From a virus: a stretch of DNA of 26,873 nucleotides. How positions within the stretch are numbered: position 1 is the first letter of the stretch; each line of letters starts with the position of its first letter. Shown here piece by piece: positions 15,078 through 21,569 of this stretch. The notes under the pieces are model-generated. The model saw only the letters and a program-made list of their open reading frames with translations. It ran no database searches and was not told the origin of the DNA. Position numbers and translations under genes: made by a program. The stretch covers positions 1 through 26,873 of IMG/VR virus record IMGVR_UViG_3300034122_000903. The stretch is one strand, 5' to 3'.

Positions 15078-15099
15078 GGTGGGCGCGAAAGCGCCCACC
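15078..15099 (+). terminator. GNRA-capped hairpin after the 121-aa gene
   Basis: GGTGGGCGC (15078-15086) pairs with GCGCCCACC (15091-15099) around GAAA. It is followed by TTCCCTCTTTC, a pyrimidine-rich stretch with interrupted T's. It begins 6 bases after the stop, so it is a probable attenuator or 3'-end stabiliser before the 63-aa gene. Confidence 0.7.
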
Positions 15100-15125
15100 T
15101 TCCCTCTTTCACAAGGAAACCTAAG

Positions 15126-15317
15126 ATGAAGCACGAAACCAAAGCCGCGCTGCGCGATCGCCAGCTCAAGATCGACACGCACATTTCCAAGCGCGGACAA
15201 GACAACGCGCAGCGTTACCTCGCCGCCCGCCACCACAAGGTGGACTGGCAGATGATAGGCCAAGCGCTGATGGGCGTGATCGCCACCCTGCTGTTCCTCT
15301 TCTTCGCCCTGACCTAA
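15126..15317 (+). CDS. Small C-terminally anchored membrane protein (63 aa)
   Basis: The N-terminal 40 residues are hydrophilic and basic (MKHETKAALRDRQLKIDTHI, KRGQDNAQRYLAARHHKVDW). The C-terminus is one hydrophobic helix, MIGQALMGVIATLLFLFFAL, so it should sit in the inner membrane with its basic head in the cytoplasm. AAGGAAA lies 9 bases before the ATG. It is the last gene before a strong terminator. A holin is possible but the tail-anchored layout is not typical; a membrane-associated early protein is equally likely. Confidence 0.75.
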   Translation: MKHETKAALRDRQLKIDTHISKRGQDNAQRYLAARHHKVDWQMIGQALMGVIATLLFLFFALT

Positions 15318-15328
15318 CTTAACACTGA

Positions 15329-15359
15329 CCCGCCCGGCTAACCACCGGGCGGGTTTTTT
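15329..15359 (+). terminator. Rho-independent terminator
   Basis: CCCGCCCGG (15329-15337) and CCGGGCGGG (15345-15353) form a perfect 9-bp stem with a 7-base loop, followed by TTTTTT. This is a textbook intrinsic terminator closing the 14.7-15.3 kb plus-strand unit and insulating the repeat-rich region downstream. Confidence 0.93.
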
Positions 15360-16041
15360 GTTGTCCGCACGGCAGGCAGTTGCGTGTTAAGTTTGCTCGT
15401 TTCACTCGCCATACGTCGGGGGCCTGTAGCTCTCTACACTACGTAGCCCTTACATCATGCCTAGTATAGTGCCAAACAGTCGGGGGGCTGTAACCTATTG
15501 ATATTAAACAACTATCTATTTTTCCTTTACACTACCCTTACAAAAAGTGTGTAAGATTTGTATGGTTTACATCTTTACACCACAGTGGAAAAGCCAATGA
15601 AACCAAGGAGTTAGCGGATGTAAACCAGTGTGTAGTAGTAGTAAAGTATCTATACTATCTATAATATATACGTTTTTTTCAATAATCCCCCCCGGGAAAC
15701 GCGTTTCAATTCGGTTGAGTGTAAACCTTTACATTACAACCGCTCAAGTTGCGCTATTTTAGGGGGCTATCTTCCAAAAATTCGTAGATTTTCTAGATAG
15801 TGCCCAAACAAATTCAGTAATATCAAGGACTTGCACTATCTATTTTCCGTTTTCGTGTAAAGATACTTTACCTACCTAAACCTCAATTCGTAGATACTTT
15901 ACACTCTATTTCCCCCCTTCCCCCCAAAATTTGACAGCGCCGGGCAAAATTGGGCATATTGCTGGGGCTGGCCGAGGTCCACCCAAAACACCTCTGGTCC
16001 GGCAGTCTTAACAATCTTAACACACAATGGAGACCGCCATC
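15360..16041. repeat. A+T-rich, iteron-like non-coding region
   Basis: No credible gene is found across this stretch of about 680 bases. The words TTTACA or TGTAAA occur at 15526-15531, 15566-15571, 15574-15579, 15619-15624, 15720-15725, 15728-15733, 15856-15861 and 15898-15903, on both strands. Inverted pairs include TGTAAA-CC-TTTACA (15720-15733) and GTAAAG-ATA-CTTTAC (15857-15871). AGATACTTTAC is repeated at 15861-15871 and 15892-15902, 31 bases apart. ACTATCTAT occurs at 15511-15519, about 15654-15662 and 15835-15843, with a related inverted copy near 15795. Runs of G5-G6 or C6 punctuate the block. It lies just upstream of the plus-strand operon. It may be a replication origin, a multi-operator region or a set of TTTACA promoters. 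Confidence 0.65.
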
Positions 16042-16314
16042 ATGGCTAACTGGACCAAACTCGCCGACCTCGCCGCTCAAGTTTACACTAAGACCCTTAC
16101 AGTCCGCCCTGTCCGCCGCCCTTACATCAGTCAGGCTGATGCTGTCTATGACTACACCGTAGGTCATGAGATGGTGGTGGTTGACCAGTCGTCCCCCCTT
16201 AACAACTGCCGGATCACTGTCTGTGATCGTCATGAACTGAAGCGCCACTACGGCGTCACTCACCTTAACATCCAATTCAACCCCGGCTTCGCTCCGGTAG
16301 AGGTGGCACTATGA
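16042..16314 (+). CDS. Hypothetical protein opening the plus-strand operon (90 aa)
   Basis: I use ATG at 16042 (MANWTKLADLAAQVYTKTLT) because GGAG lies 9 bases upstream; the ATG at 16027 would place that site inside the gene. The protein continues RPYISQADAVYDYTVGHEMV, VVDQSSPLNNCRITVCDRHE and LNIQFNPG. It looks like a small alpha/beta protein. No motif or family is recognised. The stop overlaps the next start as ATGA. As first gene after the repeat block it should be among the first transcribed. Confidence 0.75.
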   Translation: MANWTKLADLAAQVYTKTLTVRPVRRPYISQADAVYDYTVGHEMVVVDQSSPLNNCRITVCDRHELKRHYGVTHLNIQFNPGFAPVEVAL

Positions 16315-16508
16315 GCATTGCAAATACCCTCGACCCCAAGACGATCCGTGTCACCATGTCTGTCATTGGCTACCTCGGCACCAATGAGTTCTACCGTAAG
16401 GTGGACAAGGTCATCCAGTCTGACCCGACCATCCCCTATGAGGATGCCCTCTTGGCCGTCGTCACCAAGACCCACAACCACATCAATGTCATCAAGGAGG
16501 CTATCTAA
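16311..16508 (+). CDS. Hypothetical protein (65 aa)
   Basis: A 65-aa soluble helical protein containing RVTMSVIGYLGTNEFYRKVD and YEDALLAVVTKTHNHINVIK. It has ATGA overlap with the upstream gene and shares one base with the start of the next (TAATG), so all three are translationally coupled. No family is recognised. The same codon preference as its neighbours suggests a shared history. Confidence 0.75.
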   Translation: MSIANTLDPKTIRVTMSVIGYLGTNEFYRKVDKVIQSDPTIPYEDALLAVVTKTHNHINVIKEAI

Positions 16509-17272
16509 TGTTCGGCTCTAACTTCATCCTGCCCCGTGGTGGCATCCTGTCCTATGAGCAGGCTCTCAATAAGCACAACTCGATCGTCCCCATTAGGGGG
16601 CGGTCTACCGAAACGAGACCGCTTGGTCAGCGCAAGAACGATAACTTCACCATCCGTATCTTAGCCAACACTGGCTCTATTGCCATCCGGCTCTACTCCA
16701 CTGACATCATCACCTACCACACCGATGGCACCATTGACCTAGAGCCTTACTCATCCAAGCTGACTGACGATGCCGTCCGTGGTGTCTTCCGTGGTTCTAT
16801 CGTCCCTCAGTATACCAACCCTGTCGGTCCTGTCATATGGGTCCAGCACAAGGGGTATCGCATCCCTGACTTCGCCACACTGGACAAGGACCTTAACCTA
16901 ATCGGTGGGTCCAAGCCCTTCACTCACTTCCAAGTGGACAAGACCAAGGGTGCCGCTGCTCTCAAGCAGTCAGGCTACAAGCAGTTCGCCTTGTGGCTTA
17001 ACACACAGCTCAGACTGGGCATCGACCCTAGAGAGGGCAGCTATTGGGGCAGCTTCTACCCTTCCACTGAGATGATCCGGTCACTCGACCAGCCTGAATA
17101 CTACCACGACATCGCTCGGGGTATGCCTCGCACCAACGTCGATGACCAACTGACTAACCTACGGCGTGCTGTCCATAAGTATTACGACACCGTCACCGAG
17201 ACTGAGGTGCCGTTCCTCGACGATTGGCGGCAGCTTAACAGCATCCGTGCTAGTCAGCGTCAGTGGGCCTAG
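16508..17272 (+). CDS. Conserved phage protein with PIRGR/RPLG N-terminal domain (254 aa)
   Basis: The N-terminal 110 residues contain LSYEQALNKHNSIVPIRGRS, then RPLGQRKNDNFTIRIL, IAIRLYSTDIITYHTDGTID and further beta strands. This resembles an uncharacterised phage domain in which RPLG precedes a strand, a Y.T pair and a H.DGT turn. The 266-aa gene at 22684 has a matching order (KPLG, FTVYYLSTM, PNNTLRMVSDGGY), so the two look like distant paralogues. The C-terminal half is helical. The stop codon TAG runs directly into a hammerhead ribozyme whose stem II includes its last base, so cleavage would leave this gene at the 3' end of an RNA with a 2',3'-cyclic phosphate. Function unknown. Confidence 0.78.
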   Translation: MFGSNFILPRGGILSYEQALNKHNSIVPIRGRSTETRPLGQRKNDNFTIRILANTGSIAIRLYSTDIITYHTDGTIDLEPYSSKLTDDAVRGVFRGSIVPQYTNPVGPVIWVQHKGYRIPDFATLDKDLNLIGGSKPFTHFQVDKTKGAAALKQSGYKQFALWLNTQLRLGIDPREGSYWGSFYPSTEMIRSLDQPEYYHDIARGMPRTNVDDQLTNLRRAVHKYYDTVTETEVPFLDDWRQLNSIRASQRQWA

Positions 17273-17332
17273 TCGAAACACCCTTCGGGGTGTCTGAGTA
17301 AGGTGGCTCCTTGCTCACTGATGAGACAAGCC
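17269..17332 (+). ncRNA. Hammerhead ribozyme 1, type II topology
   Basis: All conserved core elements are present in order. GTC (17272-17274) is the 3' strand of stem II, then GAAA (17275-17278). Stem III is ACACCC (17278-17283) with GGGTGT (17288-17293), capped by TTCG. C17 at 17294 follows U16.1 at 17293. Stem I is TGAGTAAGG (17295-17303) with CCTTGCTCA (17309-17317), loop TGGCT, then CTGATGA (17318-17324) and GAC (17325-17327), which pairs with GTC to close stem II. Stems I and III are closed by loops and stem II is open, which defines type II. Predicted cleavage is between 17294 and 17295. Stem II overlaps the stop codon of the upstream gene and is short (3 bp, possibly extended by GGC/GCC across an internal loop). 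Confidence 0.93.
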
Positions 17333-17347
17333 ATTATGGAGAACACA

Positions 17348-17767
17348 ATGCCAATGACCACCAACGACATCCGCATCCTTGCTCTGCTGCTCGACATCGA
17401 GCCTAAGTTTCTGTCCGCTCCAGACGCTGGGCTGCTTGTTATGGTCTACGAGGAGTTGGGACACCGCGCCCAGCTTGGTGAGGGTCGCTTCAAGTCGTTC
17501 TACGACAGCCTGCCAAACGACATCGCCATTAAGTTTATGGTCGATCGCCGGACCCTTGAGTGGATGCTGGAGAACAAGTGCCACTTCATTACCGACACTA
17601 ACAAGCCGACACTGGCAGAGCGCCTCGAACGGGGGGCTAGGACTGACATCTGGGCCGACACTAGCCACGACGACAGCGACGATGGCATCTACGATGCAGT
17701 CGAGGATGCCCAGTTTGCTATGGTGGAAGCTGCTGAGCTGCTACGTAAACATGGTCTGGATAAGTAA
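17348..17767 (+). CDS. Acidic hypothetical protein enclosed by two hammerhead ribozymes (139 aa)
   Basis: ATG at 17348 is preceded by GGAG with 6 bases between; the longer frame from 17303 runs through the ribozyme and is rejected. The protein reads MPMTTNDIRILALLLDIEPK, GLLVMVYEELGHRAQLGEGR, FKSFYDSLPNDIAIKFMVDR, then a hydrophilic Asp-rich segment (WADTSHDDSDDGIYDAVEDA) and a final helix with VEAAELLRKHGLDK. It is strongly acidic and soluble; no family is recognised. Its mRNA would be cut at 17294/17295 and 17792/17793, giving a 498-nt RNA that carries only this gene. The leader TTATGGAGAACACAATG is repeated exactly in front of the AAA+ gene. It may be a partner or regulator of the downstream ATPase (inference from position). 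Confidence 0.8.
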   Translation: MPMTTNDIRILALLLDIEPKFLSAPDAGLLVMVYEELGHRAQLGEGRFKSFYDSLPNDIAIKFMVDRRTLEWMLENKCHFITDTNKPTLAERLERGARTDIWADTSHDDSDDGIYDAVEDAQFAMVEAAELLRKHGLDK

Positions 17768-17830
17768 GTCGAAACAGGGGGTAACCTCTGTCTGTAGCAG
17801 GTGGCTCCTGCTGCACTGATGAGACAAGCC
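17765..17830 (+). ncRNA. Hammerhead ribozyme 2, type II topology
   Basis: This is a second full hammerhead with the same plan. GTC (17768-17770) is followed by GAAA (17771-17774). Stem III is ACAGGGG (17774-17780) with CCTCTGT (17785-17791) and a GTAA tetraloop, including one G-U pair. C17 is at 17792. Stem I is TGTAGCAGG (17793-17801) with CCTGCTGCA (17807-17815), loop TGGCT, then CTGATGA (17816-17822) and GAC (17823-17825). Cleavage is predicted between 17792 and 17793. Stem I pairs 3 to 6 differ from ribozyme 1 but remain paired, and stem III has a different sequence and loop, so pairing is maintained by covariation while the core and stem-I loop are identical. It begins at the stop codon TAA of the 139-aa gene. 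Confidence 0.93.
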
Positions 17831-17840
17831 AAGCAACCAA

Positions 17841-17867
17841 GGCTCTGCCGTCGCAGACGGTCAAGCC
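17841..17867 (+). promoter_or_regulatory. Leader hairpin before the AAA+ ATPase gene
   Basis: GGCT (17841-17844) pairs with AGCC (17864-17867) and CCGTC (17848-17852) with GACGG (17856-17860), leaving a symmetric CTG/TCA internal loop and a GCA loop. The hairpin lies between ribozyme 2 and the GGAG ribosome-binding site. It is absent from the otherwise similar leader of the 139-aa gene. It could protect the 5'-hydroxyl RNA end made by cleavage. Confidence 0.55.
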
Positions 17868-17882
17868 CTTATGGAGAACACA

Positions 17883-18875
17883 ATGCGTCCATCCCTTCTG
17901 TCTGACACACTTAAAGACCTCATCTCGATCAACCGCACCGTGGCTATCGAGGGGGCACCGGGTGGTGGCAAGACCACTCTCGTCCAGTCTGTGACTGAGG
18001 CTCTCGGTCTGCACTACGTCGAGCGTCACCTGCCGACCATGCTGGTCGAGGACTTCGGCATCCCTGTCATTGGGGGCGAGACCCTACGTTACATGATCCC
18101 CGACTGGTTCCCTGCCAAGGGCTCTCGTTATGACGATGGCCGTGGTGGGGTGCTCTGCTTCGATGATCGGAACCAAGCTCCGGCCGACATCCAGAAAGTG
18201 CTGGCTAACATCTGCCAAGCACGCAACCTCCACGGCACACCCCTTGCCAAGGGCTGGACTGTCATCTCGACGGGTAACCGTCAGTCTGACCGGGCTGGGG
18301 CCAACAGGGTGCTGTCCCACCTTCGCAATCGTGAGACGGTCCTAGAGTTCGACACCAACCTCGACGACTGGTCGTCGTGGGCCCTGACTAATGGGATCAA
18401 GCCTGAGGTGGTGGCGTTCATCCGCTTCCGTCCCGGTCTGCTCCATGACTTCGATGCCAACAAGGACCAGAACCCAACGCCTCGTTCATGGGCTGAGGGT
18501 GTCAGTGCTGTGCTGGGGGCTGTCCCCGCTGAGGCTGAGTATGACTGCTTCAAGGGCGCCGTTGGTGAGGGGGCCGCGGCTGAGTTCGTGGGGTTCCTCA
18601 AGATTTACCGCAAGCTGCCTAACCCCGATGCTATCCTGCTCAACCCTGACAGTGCTGACGTGCCGTCTGACCCGGCCACTCTCTACGCCCTGTCTGGTGC
18701 TATCTCCAGCCGCATCTCTCAGGCCAACATCGACCGGGCTGTCACTTACCTGTCCCGCTGCCCGGCTGAGTTCTCAGTGCTGGCTATGTCGATGGCTGTC
18801 CGCCGTGACCCTATGGTGACCTCCACCAAGGGCTTCATTGACTGGTCCATCAAGCACCAGTCGGTGCTGTTCTAA
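17883..18875 (+). CDS. MoxR/CobS-type AAA+ ATPase
   Basis: From ATG 17883 (330 aa), Walker A is GAPGGGKTT at residues 24-32. The Walker B region is GGVLCFDDRNQAP near 88-100 and sensor 1 is STGN at 129-132. The conserved arginine stretch ANRVLSHLRNR follows, with TPRSWAEGVSAV further on as a probable sensor-2 area. MoxR-type AAA+ proteins remodel partners and typically pair with VWA proteins; here a DUF3150-like and a peptidase/VWA gene follow within 1.3 kb. The second acidic residue in Walker B is Asp where Glu is usual, which may slow hydrolysis. The start chosen has GGAG 6 bases upstream in a leader identical to that of the 139-aa gene; the ATG at 17871 contains that site. Ribozyme 2 would give this mRNA a new 5' end about 90 bases upstream. 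Confidence 0.88.
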   Translation: MRPSLLSDTLKDLISINRTVAIEGAPGGGKTTLVQSVTEALGLHYVERHLPTMLVEDFGIPVIGGETLRYMIPDWFPAKGSRYDDGRGGVLCFDDRNQAPADIQKVLANICQARNLHGTPLAKGWTVISTGNRQSDRAGANRVLSHLRNRETVLEFDTNLDDWSSWALTNGIKPEVVAFIRFRPGLLHDFDANKDQNPTPRSWAEGVSAVLGAVPAEAEYDCFKGAVGEGAAAEFVGFLKIYRKLPNPDAILLNPDSADVPSDPATLYALSGAISSRISQANIDRAVTYLSRCPAEFSVLAMSMAVRRDPMVTSTKGFIDWSIKHQSVLF

Positions 18876-18890
18876 GTATGCAACACACAA

Positions 18891-18911
18891 GGGGTGGCAC
18901 TGCGCCACCCC
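18891..18911 (+). terminator. Intergenic hairpin after the AAA+ gene
   Basis: GGGGTGGC (18891-18898) pairs with GCCACCCC (18904-18911) around ACTGC. No T-run follows; AAGGAG of the next gene comes 9 bases later. It is probably an RNA stability or partial termination element. Confidence 0.6.
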
Positions 18912-18930
18912 ACAACACAAGGAGTAATAC

Positions 18931-19221
18931 ATGCCTGCGTTTAGTATCATGGTGTCCTACGACATCAGTGCTTACCGGAACGTCACGGTTGAAGCTGACA
19001 ACCTCGCCGCTGCCGTAGAGTGGGTCAGAGATGATCCTGATGTATGGGACTTCTTCGCCGCAGACTACGAGACGGCACACAACTATCGTATCATCGAAGT
19101 CCTTGACGAGAACGACATCATACTGGTCGAGGACATCCAGATCAGTGAACCGGACGGACAAACAACCCTTCCCGCCGAGGTGGTCCTCGCCAACCTCACC
19201 GCTTCTATCATCTCCAACTAA
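18931..19221 (+). CDS. Hypothetical protein (96 aa)
   Basis: The 96-aa acidic protein begins MPAFSIMVSYDISAYRNVTV, followed by EADNLAAAVEWVRDDPDVWD, YRIIEVLDENDIILVEDIQI and a Leu/Ala-rich end. The AYRNV.VEA.....A...V..DP pattern resembles small phage proteins of alpha-beta fold, but no function is known to me. AAGGAG precedes the ATG. It lies between the AAA+ ATPase and the DUF3150-like gene and may belong to that complex. Confidence 0.72.
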   Translation: MPAFSIMVSYDISAYRNVTVEADNLAAAVEWVRDDPDVWDFFAADYETAHNYRIIEVLDENDIILVEDIQISEPDGQTTLPAEVVLANLTASIISN

Positions 19222-19232
19222 GGACACATATC

Positions 19233-20099
19233 ATGACCAACCATCTCTCCGATCGTGCGCTGCTGGTGCAGCTTAACATCTCACAGTGGACAGCACGCAA
19301 GCTGGACAAGAAGGCCACCCGTGAGGTGGCTGATGCCAACTATGCCAGCCGTGACGCTGGTAACTACCACAAGAAGCTGCTGCCCATGAGTGACAGCTTG
19401 GCTAACATCCACACCATGACGGGTAGCATCCGTCAGGAGTTCTTGACCAACACCCTGCCGTGGGGGCTGAACAACACCCATATGCTGCCGACCTCCAACT
19501 ACCTTGGCTTCATGACTACCTTCCGCAAGCGCAAGTCTGAGTGGGAGCAGGTGGTGAGTAAGTTCCTCTATGACTACCCATCCCTCCAGACCACCGCCCA
19601 GCGGTTCCTCGGTAACCTCTACAACTCCGAGGACTACCCAGATGTCCGTGACCTACAGCATAAGTTCAGCATGGACCTCGTGGTCCTGCCTGTCCCGACC
19701 TCTGACTTCCGTGTCCAGCTTGCTGACGATGAGCTGTCCAACATCCACGCTGACATCAAGCGCCGGGTGGAGGAAAGTTCTGGGATGGCTATGAAGGAGG
19801 CTTGGCAGCGCCTTTACGACCGTGTTAAGCATATGGTCGAGCGGCTCTCCAAGCTGGACGATCCCAAGTCTCGCTTCCATGAGAGCACGTTGGAGCATGT
19901 GACTGAACTGTGCCGTATCCTGCCCCGTCTGAACTTCACTGACGACCCACATCTGGAGGCGATGCGACACGAGGTGGAGGGTAAGCTGGCTGGTCTGAGC
20001 AAGGACGCCGTGGTCAACGACCCTGTGTTCCGGCAGACTAAGATCGATGAAGCGTCTGACATCATGGCCCGTATGGGTGCTTTCATGGGTGCAGCATAA
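19233..20099 (+). CDS. DUF3150-like helical protein
   Basis: The 288-aa product is almost entirely helical. It opens with SDRALLVQLNISQWTARKLD, then VADANYASRDAGNYHKKLLP, IRQEFLTNTLPWG, and a long charged C-terminal half (IHADIKRRVEESSGMAMKEA, LYDRVKHMVERLSKLDDPKS, LTELCRILP-like VTELCRILPRLN). The L.ISQWTARK.DK start and its position between a MoxR/CobS ATPase and a VWA protein fit DUF3150, which I recall as travelling with such pairs on phages and plasmids. The role may be a scaffold or substrate adaptor for the AAA+/VWA machine; this is inference. The DUF assignment is from memory. Confidence 0.7.
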   Translation: MTNHLSDRALLVQLNISQWTARKLDKKATREVADANYASRDAGNYHKKLLPMSDSLANIHTMTGSIRQEFLTNTLPWGLNNTHMLPTSNYLGFMTTFRKRKSEWEQVVSKFLYDYPSLQTTAQRFLGNLYNSEDYPDVRDLQHKFSMDLVVLPVPTSDFRVQLADDELSNIHADIKRRVEESSGMAMKEAWQRLYDRVKHMVERLSKLDDPKSRFHESTLEHVTELCRILPRLNFTDDPHLEAMRHEVEGKLAGLSKDAVVNDPVFRQTKIDEASDIMARMGAFMGAA

Positions 20100-20130
20100 C
20101 GCTGCACCACACAAACAAGGAGTAATCAAC

Positions 20131-21264
20131 ATGCAGTCTCTCGACACACTCAAGACCCGCCTTGCCAAGGCCAAGACCTCGCTCATCCTAGAGCATCCCT
20201 TTGTCGGTGCTATCGCACTGGGTATGCCACATACCTACTCTGATGCGGTGCCTACCGCTGCCACCAATGGCAAGCGTGTGCTCTACAACCCTGCGTTCGT
20301 CTCCGATCTGACGGACGACCAGCTTAAGTTCCTCGTGGCACATGAGTGTATGCACCCCATGCTGGAGCACAACTTCCGCCGTCAGTCCCGCGACCCTAAG
20401 AAGTGGAACAAGGCCGCTGACTACGTCATCAACCAACTGCTGGTGGACGAGGGTATCGGTGCGTTCATCGACGGTGGCTGCCTCAACAAGGCGCTCTATG
20501 ACGCCGGGCAGGGTGTGTCCGAGCAGATTTACACCCTGATACCTGACGGTGACGAGGGCGGTGGCAACGGTGGTGGTGACATCGGTGGCACTGGCCAAGA
20601 CCTTGAGGACGGTGAGGGCACGGCACAGGACCAAGCCCAAGAGGCTGCCGAGTGGAAGGTCAAGGTGGCACAGGCTGCACAGGCTGCCAAGATGATGGGT
20701 AAACTGTCGGCTGGCATGGCCCGGCTTGTGGACAGCATACTCAATCCAACGGTTGACTGGCGTGATGTGCTCCAGAAGTTCGTCACCAAGCACAAGACCG
20801 ACGAGCGCAGCTTCTCCCGGCCCAACCGTAGGTTCCTGTCTCAGGGTCTCTACATGCCAAGCCGTAGCGGTGAGGTGATGGGTCCGATCGCTTTCCTTGT
20901 GGACTGCTCCGGCTCTGTCGATGACGTGCAGCTTGCTCAGATGGCAGCAGAAATCCGTATGGTCCACGAGGACCTGCGTCCTGAGAAGCTGCATGTGGTA
21001 TACTTCGACAGCGAGGTGTCCCATTACGAGTGCTACGGCCCGGATGACAGCCTTGACATCCGCTTCCACGGTGGTGGCGGCACTGACGTGCGTGCTGCCT
21101 TTGACTACCTCGACCAGCATGGTCATGCCGACGGTGTCGTCTGCACCGTGGTGCTCACTGACGGCTACACCCCCTACCCAGATGGTGCCAGCAACCCTGT
21201 CATCTGGGCCATGACGACCGACATGACGGCTCCCTTCGGTGAGCACTGCCGGGTCCGCATGTGA
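20131..21264 (+). CDS. Zn-peptidase-like / VWA-domain protein (DUF2201 type)
   Basis: From ATG 20131 (377 aa; AAGGAG upstream), residues 61-80 read TDDQLKFLVAHECMHPMLEH, with an HECMH zinc-binding motif (71-75) of the HExxH type. After a Gly/Asp-rich linker (about 140-170) comes a von Willebrand A domain with the complete MIDAS set: DCSGS at 258-262, Thr in GGGGTD near 318 and Asp in LTDGY near 344. This metallopeptidase-N plus VWA-like combination is the DUF2201 family. VWA proteins of this sort are partners of MoxR ATPases, which is exactly the arrangement here. I infer a metal-dependent remodelling complex acting on a host or phage protein. The frame upstream to 20047 is rejected because it overlaps the previous gene. 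Confidence 0.85.
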   Translation: MQSLDTLKTRLAKAKTSLILEHPFVGAIALGMPHTYSDAVPTAATNGKRVLYNPAFVSDLTDDQLKFLVAHECMHPMLEHNFRRQSRDPKKWNKAADYVINQLLVDEGIGAFIDGGCLNKALYDAGQGVSEQIYTLIPDGDEGGGNGGGDIGGTGQDLEDGEGTAQDQAQEAAEWKVKVAQAAQAAKMMGKLSAGMARLVDSILNPTVDWRDVLQKFVTKHKTDERSFSRPNRRFLSQGLYMPSRSGEVMGPIAFLVDCSGSVDDVQLAQMAAEIRMVHEDLRPEKLHVVYFDSEVSHYECYGPDDSLDIRFHGGGGTDVRAAFDYLDQHGHADGVVCTVVLTDGYTPYPDGASNPVIWAMTTDMTAPFGEHCRVRM

Positions 21265-21569
21265 TGGCTGGCAAGGCAAGCAAGACGACGACGGGGTGGC
21301 GGCGACGCTACCTCGTCCAAGTATGGAGCCGGAGCAGAACATTCGAGGTTGTGCTGGTGAGGGGGAGTGCTAAGCGGGTGCGCCGTAATGTCCACCGCGT
21401 GAGTGTGCTTACCAATGCGGGCACGTGGGAGTGGTATGATATGGACGACTACACCCACAGCATCAGCCGTAAGTTCTTCGAGGCCAGTGATCGTGGTGAG
21501 ATGCTGGCGTATGCTACCCGCCTACGGATGGACGGCTTCCGTTTGCTGGGGGAGATGCCTACATGGTAG
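21264..21569 (+). CDS. Hypothetical basic protein (101 aa)
   Basis: ATG at 21264 overlaps the VWA stop (TGATG). The N-terminal half is very basic (KTTTGWRRRYLVQVWSRSRT, VRGSAKRVRRNVHRVSVLT) and the C-terminal half carries WEWYDMDDYTHSISRKFFEA. It appears to be an alpha-beta protein without known motif. It may bind nucleic acid (inference from charge). Confidence 0.7.
   Translation: MAGKASKTTTGWRRRYLVQVWSRSRTFEVVLVRGSAKRVRRNVHRVSVLTNAGTWEWYDMDDYTHSISRKFFEASDRGEMLAYATRLRMDGFRLLGEMPTW

Noticed and set aside
14682-15263. 193-aa minus-strand open frame
   Set aside because: It is antisense to the 121-aa and 63-aa genes and runs through the hairpin at 15078; it has no ribosome-binding site and a composition typical of a shadow frame.
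15360-16041. CRISPR array in the repeat-rich block
   Set aside because: Repeats are 6-11 bases, on both strands and unevenly spaced; there are no uniform spacers and no cas genes.
20188-21342. 384-aa minus-strand open frame
   Set aside because: It lies opposite the peptidase/VWA gene, whose HECMH and MIDAS motifs identify the coding strand.
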